A stretch of DNA of 64,000 bases from Accumulibacter phosphatis (GTDB taxonomy: Bacteria; Pseudomonadota; Gammaproteobacteria; Burkholderiales; Rhodocyclaceae): positions 992,001 through 1,056,000 of the forward strand of contig NC_013194.1 of the NCBI RefSeq assembly GCF_000024165.1. Direction: 5' to 3'. The translations under genes were made by a program, and so were the position numbers. This document shows positions 26,580 through 34,706 of this stretch, piece by piece. The notes under the pieces were generated by a model that was not told where the DNA came from, did no database searches, and worked only from the letters and a program-made list of their open reading frames with translations. The stretch's first letter is position 1; each line of letters starts with the position of its first letter.

Positions 26580-27754
26580 CGTCTCCCGTCCGGCAGGGCC
26601 ATGCCCTCGTTGAGGATTTCGGCATAGCGCGCATAGCTGAACACCCGGCCGCGCAGCTTGCGTGTCAGCTCGGCGACGACGCCGAGGCGCTCCAGATGAA
26701 CCAGCGCCTTGTTAACGGTCGCTGGCGTCAGTCCGGTCGTCGCGGTGAGCGACGCGGCGGTGGCGATCGGCTGGCGCTGCAAAGCCTGGTGAATCGCCAG
26801 CGCCGACGCTGCGGCGCGCCCCAGCGCCGCGATCCGCTGCCCATCGGCGGCGGCCAGTTCCAGCAGACGCCTGGCCGATGTCGCGGCCTGGGTGGCGCTC
26901 GCCAACACGGCATCGGCGAAGAACTCGAGCCAGGCTTCCCAATCGCCCGTCAGGCGCACCGCGTTCAGCAACTCGTAATACGTCTGCCGGTGCTCCTTGA
27001 AATGAAGACTCAAGTACAGCATCGGCTCGCGCATCAGCCCGTCCGCCGAGATCTGCAGCGCGATCAGCAGCCGACCCAGCCGCCCGTTGCCGTCGAGGAA
27101 GGGGTGGATGGTCTCGAACTGCACGTGCGCCAGCGCCGCCTTGACCAGTGGTGGTGTCGGTTCGGGCAGGTCGTGCAGGAAGCGCTCGAAGAGGTGCAGG
27201 CAGTCTTCGATTTCGTTGACTGGAGGTGGCACGAACACCGCGTTGCCCGGCCGTGTGCCGCCGATCCACACCTGGCTGCGGCGAAACTCGCCGGGCGTGA
27301 GCGTGGCGCCGCGTCCGTGGTCGCCGATCAGCACGGCATGCACTTCGCGGAGCAGCCGCAGCGACAGCGGAAATCCACCGCGCAGCCGCTGCAGGCCGTG
27401 CTCCAGCGCCGCCACGTAGCGACTCACCTCGCGCGCGTCTTCCAGCGACACGCCCGGTTGCTCGTCGAGTTCGAACAACATCAGGTCGGCGAGCGAAGAT
27501 TGCGTGCCCTCGATCATCGACGACAGCACCGCCTCCTTGCGCACGAAGCTGTAGAGCAGCAGCGCCGCGTTCGGCAGCAGGTCGCTCACCGCGTCGAGCC
27601 GGCCGAGTGCCACCAGCGCGGCGTCGAAGCGGCCGCGCAGCGCCGGCGTCCAGTCGATCGCCGGCCGCGGCGGCAGGGGCGCCGGGACGAAGGCCTGGAA
27701 CGACTCGTCAGCGGTGGCAACCTTGAGGTAACGGCCTTGCAGCGGGCGCTTCAT
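26576..27754 (-). CDS. Fic-domain protein (AMP transferase), class II, embedded in the hsd operon
   Basis: A 392-residue Fic protein. The core motif HPFLDGNGRLGR matches HPFx(D/E)GNGRxxR, needed for transfer of AMP from ATP to target hydroxyls. An N-terminal SSMIEG motif matches the inhibitory S/TxxxEG/N helix of class II Fic proteins, so the enzyme should be self-inhibited. The C-terminal part (about 300-390) looks like a winged-helix domain (TTGLTPATVNKALVHLERLGVV). A strong palindrome just upstream may be its own operator. The target is unknown. Fic genes inside type I R-M operons recur in bacteria and may act in defence or regulation. Confidence 0.9.
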   Translation of the reverse strand: MKRPLQGRYLKVATADESFQAFVPAPLPPRPAIDWTPALRGRFDAALVALGRLDAVSDLLPNAALLLYSFVRKEAVLSSMIEGTQSSLADLMLFELDEQPGVSLEDAREVSRYVAALEHGLQRLRGGFPLSLRLLREVHAVLIGDHGRGATLTPGEFRRSQVWIGGTRPGNAVFVPPPVNEIEDCLHLFERFLHDLPEPTPPLVKAALAHVQFETIHPFLDGNGRLGRLLIALQISADGLMREPMLYLSLHFKEHRQTYYELLNAVRLTGDWEAWLEFFADAVLASATQAATSARRLLELAAADGQRIAALGRAAASALAIHQALQRQPIATAASLTATTGLTPATVNKALVHLERLGVVAELTRKLRGRVFSYARYAEILNEGMALPDGRR

Positions 27755-27766
27755 CGGTGGCGGGAA

Positions 27767-27795
27767 CCTAAAATAGCGGCAAGCGTTATTTTAGG
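27767..27795 (-). promoter_or_regulatory. 29-bp palindromic operator before fic
   Basis: CCTAAAATA-x-CG and CG-x-TATTTTAGG face each other around a five-base centre, with 11 of 12 half-site positions matching. It starts 13 bp upstream of the fic start, in a GC-rich genome where such an AT-rich palindrome stands out. The winged-helix tail of the Fic protein is an obvious candidate ligand (inference). Confidence 0.65.
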
Positions 27796-27859
27796 ATGAT
27801 GAGGGTTTGTAAAACAATCCCAGCGGCCGGGCAGGCGCGGATGAACTCACTGCGCACGG

Positions 27860-29071
27860 CTATAGATCTCCCAGGAAGGCGCGGTGCTGGAGGGAGGCGA
27901 AGAGGGCGTCGAGTTGAGCGAGCGCGGCGCGATGGGCAGTCTTCAGTGTCTCCATCGCGGCAACTTGCTGTGTGAAATCGCGCTGCAATCCAATCGGAGG
28001 GACGGGAATGGCCAAACTTCTGAGGCGTCCCATGCTGATACGGATACGAGTCTGCCCGTGCATCAGGTCTTGTGCCATGCGCTGCGTACCCGGTTGGTTT
28101 AGCAGGAAGCAGACGAACTCCGAAGTTGCGGTCCGTTCGTCGGGGCGAATCTGAACGCAATCGGCTTTGTTCAATGCGACTGAAAGCCACCTCGGTTGGA
28201 TGCATGCGCGGAGGTTCGGGTCGCCCAACGTGCCCACGAGGACATCACCGGGAAGACACTCATGCTTTTTCAGATTCCTGAAGTGGTCCTCGGAAATGTA
28301 GGCAGCATCGGCGCCAAGGAACTCGCCTACGCCGATGTTTTGCAGACGCACGACTCGAACTCCGCTCGCCCTGTAGTGATCACTCTTCAAGTTTGAGCCG
28401 AACGGCCCATCCGAAAATTTCGTCCCGAGCGTGCACAGTTGCGCACAGGGCCAGCCCTTCGGATTCGTCGCCGGGTCGCCGAACATGTCGAGGAAGATGG
28501 ATTGGGTGAGGGCGTCGAGTTGGGCGAGGGCGGCGCGGCGCTTGGCCCGCAGCGCGTCCGCCTTGTCCAGGATCTCCGCAATCCGTCGCTGCTCGGGGAG
28601 GGCTGGAAGGTGGAGCTTGAGCTTCAAGCAGCGGCCAACGTTGAGATTCGAAATGTTGGTGGTCTGCTGGCCGAAGCTCCGTACCGTGGCTTGAGTGCGG
28701 TCCGACGCGAACCAACGGAATAGGTACCGGGGATCGACCTTCGCGGGATTCGCGCGAAGAACAGAGATGAACCCGCCGAACGTGGACCGCCAGGGGAGGC
28801 TGGGCACCAAGCAGCATTTCCCGACCAAGTTCCAACTGTTCGCACTCGATACGAGCACGTCTCCGGGAATCAGGTACTGATCCTCGCGCCTTACGAACGA
28901 CTGGGGAATGCCCCACACATCGCATAGGTCGAGTTCCGTCTGCACGTTCTTCGTTCGCATGCAGGCTGCAGCGCCTGGCGTGTCGACGGGTACTACATCC
29001 TCCGGTTTGAACGTGATTCCGCGAATGAATGCCGCGACGTCGCTCAGTTCTACTGCTGCCAACGCGGTCAT
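27860..29071 (-). CDS. hsdS: Type I restriction specificity subunit (HsdS)
   Basis: A 403-residue DNA-recognition subunit with two target-recognition domains. Each is followed by a conserved helical spacer: LPEQRRIAEILDKADALRAK near residue 160 and the QRDFTQQVAAMETLK region near 365, both leading into AALAQLDAL. The variable halves (about 1-155 and 205-360) set the recognition sequence, which cannot be read from sequence alone. The ATG overlaps the hsdM stop (ATGA). A gap of 105 bp separates it from fic. Confidence 0.9.
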   Translation of the reverse strand: MTALAAVELSDVAAFIRGITFKPEDVVPVDTPGAAACMRTKNVQTELDLCDVWGIPQSFVRREDQYLIPGDVLVSSANSWNLVGKCCLVPSLPWRSTFGGFISVLRANPAKVDPRYLFRWFASDRTQATVRSFGQQTTNISNLNVGRCLKLKLHLPALPEQRRIAEILDKADALRAKRRAALAQLDALTQSIFLDMFGDPATNPKGWPCAQLCTLGTKFSDGPFGSNLKSDHYRASGVRVVRLQNIGVGEFLGADAAYISEDHFRNLKKHECLPGDVLVGTLGDPNLRACIQPRWLSVALNKADCVQIRPDERTATSEFVCFLLNQPGTQRMAQDLMHGQTRIRISMGRLRSLAIPVPPIGLQRDFTQQVAAMETLKTAHRAALAQLDALFASLQHRAFLGDL

Positions 29072-30618
29072 CCCAGCATCCCCTCCAAGTCCTTCATCCC
29101 CCGCTGAATCTCCTCCTCCAGCTTCGCCAGATCGGCGAGGATCTCTTTCGGTGCGCGGTGTTCGACCGCGTCGTGTACCACCTCCTTGTAGCGGTTGAGC
29201 GAGAGGTCGTAGCCCTGTGCGGCGATGTCTGCTCGCGACACGCAGAAGCTCTGCGCCGTGCGCGGACGTTCGCGCTCGGCGCCATTGCGCTCGGCCCAGC
29301 GCGCCAGCACGTCGGGTAGGTTGTTCTTGCCGTGCTCGTCCCCGTCGAGCGTGCTACGCGGCACGGGGCCGAGCTTGTCTTCAGGCAGCAGCGGCGTACG
29401 CTTGTCGTCGAGGCTCCAGCCGTCGGCCTGGACATCGTAGAACCAGACCTGATCGGTGCCGCCGGAGTTGGTTTTGGTGAACAGCAGGATGGCGGTGGAC
29501 ACGCCGGCGTAGGGCTTGAAGACGCCGCCGGGCAGCTTGACGACGGCGTCGAGCTTCTGGTCCTCGACCAGCATCCGGCGCAGTTGCTTGTGCGCGGTGC
29601 TCGAACCGAACAGCACGCCGTCGGGAACGATCACCGCGGCGCGGCCGCCGGGCTTGAGCAGGCGCAGGAAGAGCGCCAGGAAGAGCAGCTCGGTCTTCTT
29701 CGTCTTGACGATCTGCAGCAGGTCCCTGGCGGTGTTCTCGTAGTCCAGGCTGCCGGCGAAGGGCGGATTGGCGAGCAGCAGCGTGTACTTTTCCTCCTCG
29801 CCGGCGTGGTCCTGCGCCAGCGAGTCGCGGTAACGGATGTCGGGGTTCTCGACGCCGTGCAGCAGCATGTTCATGCTGCCGATGCGCAGCATGGTGTTGT
29901 CGAAATCGAAGCCGTGGAACATGCGGTGGTGAAAGTGCTCGCGCCGCCCGGCGTCGTGCAGGAGGTTCGGGTGGCGCTGGCGCAGCACCTCGCCCGCCGT
30001 GACCAGGAAGCCGGCCGTGCCGCAGGCCGGGTCGCAGATCACGTCGCTCGGCTGCGGCGCGGTCAGTTCGACCATCAGCCGGATGATGTGGCGCGGCGTG
30101 CGGAACTGACCGTTCTGTCCGGCGCTGGCGATCTTGCCGAGCATGTACTCGTAGACGTCGCCCTTGGTGTCGCGGTCCTCCATCGGCACGGCGTCGAGCA
30201 GGTCCACCACCTTGGCCAGCAGCGCCGCCGACGGAATGGTGAAGCGTGCATCCTGCATGTGCTGCGCGTAGGTCGAGCCGTCGCCGCCGAGCGTGCGCAG
30301 GAAGGGGAAGACGTGCTCGCTGACCACGGCGTACATCTCGCTCGCGGCGAAGTGCTTGAAGTGCGACCAGCGCAGGTTTTCGAAGGAGTGGCCGCCGTTC
30401 TTGCCGATGCCGTCGTTGCCCTCGGGGAAGATCCGGCGCGCCATCGGCGTTCCGAGCCGGGCGGAGCGGTTCTCTTCCAGCGTGTGCAGGTCGTCCAGCC
30501 GGCGCAGGAAGAGCAGGTAGGTGATCTGCTCGATCACCTCCAGCGGGTTGGAGATGCCGCCGGACCAGAAGGCGTTCCAGATCTGGTCGATCTGGCTCTT
30601 GATGTTGCCGGTGATCAT
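29068..30618 (-). CDS. hsdM: Type I DNA adenine methyltransferase subunit (HsdM)
   Basis: A 516-residue N6-adenine methyltransferase. SAM-binding motif DPACGTAGFLV and catalytic NPPFAG are present, with the HsdM N-terminal helical domain (IKSQIDQIWNAFWSGG) ahead of them. I chose the ATG at 30618 because the domain starts at once and GGAG lies upstream; a longer frame to 30903 adds residues of no recognisable character. It is the first gene of hsdM-hsdS-fic-hsdR. Confidence 0.92.
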   Translation of the reverse strand: MITGNIKSQIDQIWNAFWSGGISNPLEVIEQITYLLFLRRLDDLHTLEENRSARLGTPMARRIFPEGNDGIGKNGGHSFENLRWSHFKHFAASEMYAVVSEHVFPFLRTLGGDGSTYAQHMQDARFTIPSAALLAKVVDLLDAVPMEDRDTKGDVYEYMLGKIASAGQNGQFRTPRHIIRLMVELTAPQPSDVICDPACGTAGFLVTAGEVLRQRHPNLLHDAGRREHFHHRMFHGFDFDNTMLRIGSMNMLLHGVENPDIRYRDSLAQDHAGEEEKYTLLLANPPFAGSLDYENTARDLLQIVKTKKTELLFLALFLRLLKPGGRAAVIVPDGVLFGSSTAHKQLRRMLVEDQKLDAVVKLPGGVFKPYAGVSTAILLFTKTNSGGTDQVWFYDVQADGWSLDDKRTPLLPEDKLGPVPRSTLDGDEHGKNNLPDVLARWAERNGAERERPRTAQSFCVSRADIAAQGYDLSLNRYKEVVHDAVEHRAPKEILADLAKLEEEIQRGMKDLEGMLG

Positions 30619-31104
30619 GAGGAAATGCTCCGAATGGTTGTCTCGTTGCGCTTTCGCGGCGTGCTCGCGTTTGCCACGCATTGGGCCCACAGCGCGGGTC
30701 GTCGTCGAGCAGTTCGCTACGCCAACGGCGTCCTGTCCACCTGCTGGCATATCCGGGACCGACAGTGCTCGTGCGCTTGAAATGCGGCAGGATCGGCCCG
30801 ACCGGATTGTAAGCGCGAACGGCTGTCTGCAAGCACCTGCGTGTACAAAGCCCGCGTGAAGGGCTGGGTGCTTCGTGATCCGCGCTTGTCGGGCACAGGC
30901 CACGGGTCATCGTTGTTCCTGCCGCTGCGGAAGAACCGTTGCGCGTCTTCGCTCATCGCTGGTGGAGCGGCGGCGAAGGTCAAGATGGAAAGCGCTGCAG
31001 GGAGGATAGCACGCCATCACAGGACGGCAGGCGTCGCCTGGTGTCAGAGCTCTCTTCCGTGAATCGCACTCGACGAAAGCGGTCGGTGACTTCTCTTGTT
31101 CGCA
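30619..31104. other. Intergenic region between hsdM and tacA
   Basis: About 490 bp between divergent units. Some frames are open on both strands but none has a start signal or a known motif. The hsd promoter should be here, but I cannot point to convincing boxes. Confidence 0.4.
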
Positions 31105-31148
31105 TTGACAACAGCTACACGTCTGGCTACGATTCGTGTGGCTGTTGT
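31105..31148 (+). promoter_or_regulatory. Promoter-operator of the tacA-tacT module
   Basis: A near-ideal sigma-70 promoter has TTGACA at 31105-31110, a 17-bp spacer and TACGAT at 31128-31133. An inverted repeat (ACAACAGC-T-ACACG at 31108-31121 and CGTGT-G-GCTGTTGT at 31135-31148, one mismatch) overlaps both boxes. Binding there by the antitoxin complex would block transcription, the usual autoregulation of such modules. Confidence 0.75.
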
Positions 31149-31176
31149 GTATACATCAAGACAGGAAGGGGAATCC

Positions 31177-31455
31177 ATGCGCGATGCCGCCATCAACCTG
31201 CGGGCCCTGCCCGAACAGCGGGATCTGATTGACCACGCCGCGCAGTTGCTCGGCAAGAACCGCTCCGACTTCATGCTGGAGGCAGCTTGCGACAGAGCAC
31301 AAGCTGTGGTGCTCGACCAGGTGTTCTTTGCCTTGGATGAGGACAAGTTCCGCCAGTTCACGCAACTGCTCGATGCGCCTCCGGCAAGAAATCCGGGCCT
31401 CGAACGACTCATGGCCGTCAAGGCTCCCTGGAGCGCCAAGACCGGTAAGCGATGA
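31177..31455 (+). CDS. tacA: TacA-like DUF1778 antitoxin
   Basis: A 92-residue antitoxin with an N-terminal ribbon-helix-helix (INLRALPEQRDLIDHAAQLLGKNRSDFMLEAA) and a C-terminal toxin-binding tail (VFFALDEDKFRQFTQLLDAP). GGAAGGGG precedes the ATG at 31177. It shares a four-base overlap with the toxin gene. Its N-terminus probably binds the palindrome at 31108-31148. Confidence 0.9.
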   Translation: MRDAAINLRALPEQRDLIDHAAQLLGKNRSDFMLEAACDRAQAVVLDQVFFALDEDKFRQFTQLLDAPPARNPGLERLMAVKAPWSAKTGKR

Positions 31456-31946
31456 GCCGGCAATTCGGCGCGCCGCAGCCGCTGGCGGGAGCACACAGCG
31501 TCGACGACTTCGCGTGCGGTGAGGTGACGCTCGACGACTGGCTCAAGCGCCGGGCCCTTGCCAATCAGTCCAGCGGCGCCAGCCGCACCTTCGTGGTGGT
31601 CGACCAGGAAGGTCGCGTCGTCGGTTACTACGCCATGGCCGCCGGTGCTGTGTCGCACCAACTGGCGACCAGCAAGATCAGGCGCAACATGCCGGATCCT
31701 GTTCCGATCCTGGTGCTGGCGCGGCTCGCCGTCGATCGTCGCGCTCAAGGGTTCCATCTGGGGCCGTCCTTGCTGCAGGACGCCGTCAATCGTGCGAGCG
31801 CTGTAGCCGAACACGCAGGCGTCAGAGCGTTGCTGGTGCGCGCACTCCATGATCGCGCCAGACAGTTCTACGAGCACTACGGGTTTCAAGCCTCACCTGC
31901 GCATCCGATGACGCTCATGTTGCGTCTGCCGAGTTTGATCCCGTGA
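31452..31946 (+). CDS. tacT: TacT-like GNAT acetyltransferase toxin
   Basis: A 164-residue GNAT protein of the TacT/AtaT group, which acetylate the amino group of charged tRNA and stop translation. The GNAT core is visible: FVVVDQEGRVVGYYAM, ILVLARLAVDRRAQGFHLG (acetyl-CoA loop) and FYEHYGF with the conserved Tyr near residue 137. It is translationally coupled to the antitoxin. The acetyl-CoA loop reads RRAQGFHLG rather than the common QGxGxG form, a mild deviation. Confidence 0.9.
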   Translation: MSRQFGAPQPLAGAHSVDDFACGEVTLDDWLKRRALANQSSGASRTFVVVDQEGRVVGYYAMAAGAVSHQLATSKIRRNMPDPVPILVLARLAVDRRAQGFHLGPSLLQDAVNRASAVAEHAGVRALLVRALHDRARQFYEHYGFQASPAHPMTLMLRLPSLIP

Positions 31947-32099
31947 GGCGCGGCTTGACTCCGTCAGAACGTGCGCGTGAATCGGCCTCGACTGACAGCC
32001 ACGTCATGAACCAGCGCGAGGCCGGGAATCTGGTGGGCAGCCTCTATGCGTGAGGGTTCTGGGGGATGGCACCCCGTGGGACGCGGTGAAAAGTCGTCC

Positions 32100-32187
32100 T
32101 GGCGGAAGCGGTGAGATTCGAACTCACGGACGGTTGCCCGTCGCCGGTTTTCAAGACCGGTGCAATCGACCACTCTGCCACGCTTCC
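32100..32187 (-). tRNA. tRNA-Ser (anticodon TGA)
   Basis: Read on the minus strand, the acceptor stem GGAAGCG pairs with CGCTTCC, the anticodon arm is CCGGT-CTTGAAA-ACCGG (anticodon TGA), a long variable arm follows (GCGACGGGCAACCGTC), and the T arm contains GTTCGAATC. A G discriminator and an encoded CCA end at 32100. The long variable arm is typical of serine tRNAs. Confidence 0.95.
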
Positions 32188-32517
32188 TGCAAAAACACTC
32201 GAGACTGTCTTCTGCCGTTTCGACGCATCCCCACATGCGTCCGTTCAGCCCGGCGGCGGTGGCGGAGACGCGCCACCCATTCGCCCTGAACTTCCCTCGC
32301 CGAGTTGCTGAAACATCGCGTTTCGCTGGCGGCAAGTCCGACTTCCGGAATGCTGCGAACTGGGCTCGGCAAGGCGACGAATGATAGCACGCGCGTCGCA
32401 GCGCTGTGCCATGGCCGCACCGCCATGTCCCCCCGGGGCTCGTCGACGTTGCAACTTTTCCCCCACTTGGCTAGTCTTAGGGGCGTAGTCGCATATCAAT
32501 TACAGGAGGAACACGCA
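32188..32517. other. Intergenic region upstream of the BI-1 gene
   Basis: 330 bp between divergent tRNA-Ser and the BI-1 gene. A possible sigma-70 promoter TTGCAA-17-TAGTCT lies near 32451-32479 on the plus strand, and AGGAGGA precedes the ATG. No other feature was found. Confidence 0.4.
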
Positions 32518-33210
32518 ATGCAACCCCAGTATCAGATGACCAACCAGGCAACCCAGGAGATGGCGCTGCAGCAGAACCGGGTTCTGCGCAACACGTTCAT
32601 GCTGCTTGCGTTGACCATGGTGCCGACCGTCATTGGCGCGCTCGTCGGCGTTCAGTTGAAGTTCTCGTTCCTGGCCGGCAGCCCGTTCCTGTCTTTCCTG
32701 CTCTTCCTCGGCATCGCCTTCGGCTTCATGTGGGGAATCGAGCGGACCAAGGACAGCGGCATGGGTGTTGTCCTGCTGCTCGGCTTCACCTTCTTCATGG
32801 GCCTGATGCTGTCGCGCATCCTGCAGGTGGCGCTCGGCTTCAACAACGGCGGTTCGCTGATCGCCATGGCGGCCGGTGGCACCGGGGTGATCTTCTTCAC
32901 GCTCGCCGGCGTGGCGACAGTGACCAAGAAGGATTTCAGCTTCCTGGGCAAGTTCCTGTTCGTCGGCATGATCGTGGTTCTGCTGGCGGCGGTGGCCAAC
33001 ATCTTCTTCCAGATCCCGGCGCTGTCGGTGACGATCTCGGCGCTCGCTGTGATGATCTTCTCCGCCTACATCCTCTATGACATCAGCCGGATCGTCACCG
33101 GTGGCGAGGACAACTACATTTCGGCGACGCTGGCGGTCTATCTCGACATCTACAACGTCTTCGTCAGCCTGCTCAATCTGCTGATGATTTTCAGCGGCGA
33201 TCGCGACTGA
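32518..33210 (+). CDS. Bax inhibitor-1/YccA family membrane protein
   Basis: A 230-residue protein with seven hydrophobic segments and the family pattern (VLRNTFMLLALTMVPTVIG at the start, SAYILYDISRIVTGG and YISATLAVYLDIYNVF near the end). Relatives such as YbhL and YccA act in membrane protein quality control or calcium leak; the role here is not known. AGGAGGA lies 8 bases before the ATG at 32518. A strong terminator follows. Confidence 0.92.
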   Translation: MQPQYQMTNQATQEMALQQNRVLRNTFMLLALTMVPTVIGALVGVQLKFSFLAGSPFLSFLLFLGIAFGFMWGIERTKDSGMGVVLLLGFTFFMGLMLSRILQVALGFNNGGSLIAMAAGGTGVIFFTLAGVATVTKKDFSFLGKFLFVGMIVVLLAAVANIFFQIPALSVTISALAVMIFSAYILYDISRIVTGGEDNYISATLAVYLDIYNVFVSLLNLLMIFSGDRD

Positions 33211-33232
33211 TCGGTCACGGATGTTCGCGAGG

Positions 33233-33259
33233 AAAAGGCGGCTGCGGCCGCCTTTTTTT
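33233..33259 (+). terminator. Rho-independent terminator after the BI-1 gene
   Basis: AAAA, then stem GGCGGC, a four-base loop, GCCGCC and seven Ts. It serves the BI-1 gene and, with its A-run, may also work for the convergent deacetylase gene. Confidence 0.9.
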
Positions 33260-33261
33260 GT

Positions 33262-34137
33262 TCACTCCTCGAGGAAGGCGCGCCCCTGCAGCATGCGTGG
33301 GCCTGTTCGTCCGGCGATCTCGGCAAACGCGACGGTGTGGCGTGGCAACTGGGCGACGTTGCGAGCCGCCAGCAGGTCACGCAAGGCAACGAGTCGATGG
33401 CCTTTTTCCTGCCACGTGGCGAGCAGACGTTCGAAGGCGTCGCAAAACGTTATCCCCTCCAGCTCGGCGCGCAAAGTGAAGACATGGTCGCCGCTTATCG
33501 TCGTCGATGCCTCGATGACTTGCTCGACCGCCTGATCCGCGGAGGCGGCGCCGAGGAGCAGCAACTCGTCGATCGTCGGCAAGGTCGTTGGGATCTGTGG
33601 GCAACGCACGATTTCACCGTCGATGACGGGGAAGAAGGGATACTTGCCGCGGCAATCGCTGGCATAGCACAGGCCCAGGCGTTGCGTCAGACGCAGCGCA
33701 TGGCGATTCATTCGCCAACCGGCGGCGCCGTGGGCCAGTGGCGGGGCGCCGAAAATCGCCTCGAAACGGCGCCAGGCCTGGGCCATTTCGGCCTCGACCC
33801 AGGCGTTGTCGGCCGACAGCACGCGGCGCTCCCAAAGCACGCGATTCCAGGCGTGAACGGCGACCTCGAAACCGGCAGCCAGCGTCTGGCGCATGCTGTC
33901 GGCAGCACGCGCGCCGATATCGGGAGCCGGCAGGAGCAGCCCCGACAGGCGTGTGGTGAGATCGTAGTGACGGCTGGGCGAGGACTTGTGCGCTTCGCGA
34001 CCGCTGCAGTCCGGACCGAGAGCGAAGAAGAAGGTGGCCGAAGCGGCGTGCCGCTGCAGCAGGTCAATGAGCGCCGGGACGCCGACCAGCGTTCCGCGGC
34101 AGGTGTCGACGTCGATCTTGAGGGCGATGCGCTTCAT
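33262..34137 (-). CDS. ArnD-like polysaccharide deacetylase
   Basis: A 291-residue protein of the NodB/polysaccharide deacetylase fold, closest in pattern to ArnD, which removes a formyl group from formamido-arabinose on the lipid carrier. Visible marks are LKIDVDTCRGT with the metal-binding Asp, ATFFFALGPDCSG, AVHAWNRVLW with the conserved His, and GWRMNR. The lipid A aminoarabinose operon is not beside it, so the substrate may differ. It is convergent with the BI-1 gene. Confidence 0.78.
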   Translation of the reverse strand: MKRIALKIDVDTCRGTLVGVPALIDLLQRHAASATFFFALGPDCSGREAHKSSPSRHYDLTTRLSGLLLPAPDIGARAADSMRQTLAAGFEVAVHAWNRVLWERRVLSADNAWVEAEMAQAWRRFEAIFGAPPLAHGAAGWRMNRHALRLTQRLGLCYASDCRGKYPFFPVIDGEIVRCPQIPTTLPTIDELLLLGAASADQAVEQVIEASTTISGDHVFTLRAELEGITFCDAFERLLATWQEKGHRLVALRDLLAARNVAQLPRHTVAFAEIAGRTGPRMLQGRAFLEE

Positions 34138-34188
34138 CGGACGGGCACCGGTGACTGAAGCATGGCGGAGGAGGGCCGACGACGGGCG

Positions 34189-34560
34189 TCAGACAAGGAG
34201 CAGGCCGACGGCGACCTTGCGGCCTTCACCCATCAAGACGTTGTAGGTGCGGCAGGCGGCCGGCAAATCCATGACCTCGAGCCCCTTTTGCAGCCGCACC
34301 AGCGGCCGCAGCAGTTCGGGGCTGGGGAAGCGCAGCCGGTCGCCGGTGCCGAGCAGAACGATTTCGGCATCGAGCGAAGCGAGCAGTTCGATGTCGCCGA
34401 CGCTCAGCGTTTCGAAGGTGGCGTTCGTCCAGTCCGGGATCAGCCGATCCGGCAGCACGGCGAGATTGCAGGTGTGGCGAATTCCGTTCACGCTCACGTA
34501 GCCGGTACCGTAAGCGGTGAAAGTGTTCAGGCCGGCGTTTCTGTCGAGCTGCAGTTTCAT
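34189..34560 (-). CDS. Mth938-like domain protein (DUF498)
   Basis: A 123-residue protein of the Mth938/NDUFAF3-like family, whose bacterial function is unknown. It has the characteristic VGDIELLASLDAEIVLLGTGDRL centre and the CRTYNVLMGEGRKVAVGLLL ending. It lies 51 bp upstream of the deacetylase gene on the same strand and is divergent from alaC. Confidence 0.85.
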   Translation of the reverse strand: MKLQLDRNAGLNTFTAYGTGYVSVNGIRHTCNLAVLPDRLIPDWTNATFETLSVGDIELLASLDAEIVLLGTGDRLRFPSPELLRPLVRLQKGLEVMDLPAACRTYNVLMGEGRKVAVGLLLV

Positions 34561-34706
34561 GAAAATTGCGGTGCACAGGACGTTAAAGTAGGATTATAGC
34601 TTTTTTGTCGATCGCGTTCCGGGGCTGGCAGGGTGTGGTCGCCGCCCTGCGCCGGGAGCAGATCGCGGCATCGGTCAACGCACCGACCATTAACCGAGTT
34701 TGCGCC

